This document shows positions 63,566 to 64,000 of a stretch of 64,000 nt of DNA, in pieces. The notes below the pieces were generated by a model. That model saw nothing but the letters and a program-made list of their open reading frames with translations. It was not told the origin of the DNA and ran no database searches. This DNA is from Calothrix sp. PCC 7103. Its GTDB lineage: Bacteria; Cyanobacteriota; Cyanobacteriia; Cyanobacteriales; Nostocaceae. Each line of letters begins with the position of its first letter. Position 1 is the stretch's first letter. The stretch spans positions 6,908,317 through 6,972,316 of the forward strand of contig NZ_KB217478.1 in NCBI RefSeq assembly GCF_000331305.1. The letters are read 5' to 3'. The position numbers were made by a program, and so were the translations under genes.

Positions 63566-64000
63566 TTTTCCAGTCGAATTATCAAACCGAAGTTAAACAA
63601 GCTGTTTGGGAAAACCTAGTACAACTAGCAGCTAACCCAACTTTACCATTTCAGCTGATTATCGATACGATTAGTAAAAATGCTGGATATGCTATTAAAC
63701 ACCGTTCCTCACTTAATTTTCCTGCGGTTCAACCAAATATTTCCTTGAGTCGAAAGCAGCAAACCGCTTTGGAGCTAAGTTTATCAAACACTCCAGTAAC
63801 TTTGGTTTCTGGTATACCAGGGAGTGGTAAAACTCGAATTGCCAGAGCTTTAGCTGATGTTGCAAATAAACACCAAAAAAGCACCCTCCTTTTGACACAT
63901 TATCAAGCTTCAACAGCAGCTTTTCGCGACTTAACAAAATATAGCTTTTTCCTTTCCCAACCTCAAGACAACCGTTCGTCTGAGGAACTACAGCAGCAGC
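63529..64000 (+). CDS. P-loop ATPase, probable SF1-type helicase N-terminus (cut by window edge)
   Basis: From ATG at 63529 the frame is open to the edge, 157 codons. The start is helical (MDKQFWRQLQQLVFQSNYQ), then a Q-motif-like SRKQQTALELSL followed by VTLVSGIPGSGKTRIARALA with Walker A G-I-P-G-S-G-K-T at about residues 95-102, and KSTLLLTHYQASTAAF, in the style of SF1 (UvrD/DNA2-like) helicases. The rest is outside the window, so the assignment is tentative. It overlaps the preceding ORF. Confidence 0.7.
   Translation, partial: MDKQFWRQLQQLVFQSNYQTEVKQAVWENLVQLAANPTLPFQLIIDTISKNAGYAIKHRSSLNFPAVQPNISLSRKQQTALELSLSNTPVTLVSGIPGSGKTRIARALADVANKHQKSTLLLTHYQASTAAFRDLTKYSFFLSQPQDNRSSEELQQQ

Noticed and set aside
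1-64000. tRNA and rRNA genes
   Set aside because: No cloverleaf or rRNA-like stretches were recognised in any intergenic region on either strand.

Overview
The window is cyanobacterial chromosome, most likely from a filamentous, Nostocales-type genome. Markers for this are a SasA-type clock histidine kinase with a KaiB-like N-terminus, Ycf35 (DUF1257) with its DUF2997 and ferredoxin partners, a cyanobacterial CdsA, DUF760, DUF2079 and DUF2993 proteins, a group 2 sigma factor, a type IV pilus motor operon, and A+T-rich intergenic DNA full of palindromic dispersed repeats. No rRNA, tRNA or CRISPR array was recognised. The hexamer GGCGCC is very frequent (about 96 copies counted by eye, inside and outside genes), while the usual cyanobacterial HIP1 octamer GCGATCGC was not seen.

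Left part (1-20 kb): a Ser/Thr kinase cut by the window edge, cbiT, cdsA, a small HNH protein resembling the IscB HNH segment, an AraC regulator, a DUF2993 protein, rluB, a RodZ-like protein, malQ, a NUDIX hydrolase, a RidA protein with an in-frame pentapeptide-repeat extension, a large NPNTP-repeat protein, a phnD-phnC-phnE type ABC transporter, a 2Fe-2S ferredoxin-domain operon and a DUF2079 membrane protein.

Middle (20-45 kb): dps with a clear terminator, carB carrying a dispersed palindrome inside its reading frame, a sigma factor, DUF760, mutT, sasA, an SLH lipoprotein, a cytochrome b561-like protein overlapping a CobE/CbiG-type gene, a peptidoglycan-binding protein, a pair of M16 peptidase subunits (one active, one lacking the zinc motif), a 6S RNA candidate with its own promoter and terminator just after purK, a pentapeptide protein, a serpin, an AI-2E family membrane protein and an LCP-family protein.

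Right part (45-64 kb): an alpha/beta hydrolase, the leftward chaperone cluster grpE-dnaK-dnaJ-tusA-rsgA, the rightward pilB-pilT-pilC operon, a saccharopine-dehydrogenase-like oxidoreductase, and the DUF2997-ycf35-ferredoxin operon ending in a strong terminator. From 60.1 kb the character changes to accessory DNA: a ParE/RelE toxin-antitoxin pair, a membrane/coiled-coil protein overlapping a DUF2357-like protein, an IS5-like insertion sequence whose transposase needs a -1 frameshift, an unknown small protein, and an overlapping P-loop/SF1-helicase-like gene that runs off the edge. This last locus is the best candidate for a little-described, probably defence-related system, apparently interrupted by the IS.

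All calls come from reading the sequence and remembered family motifs. No database search was run.
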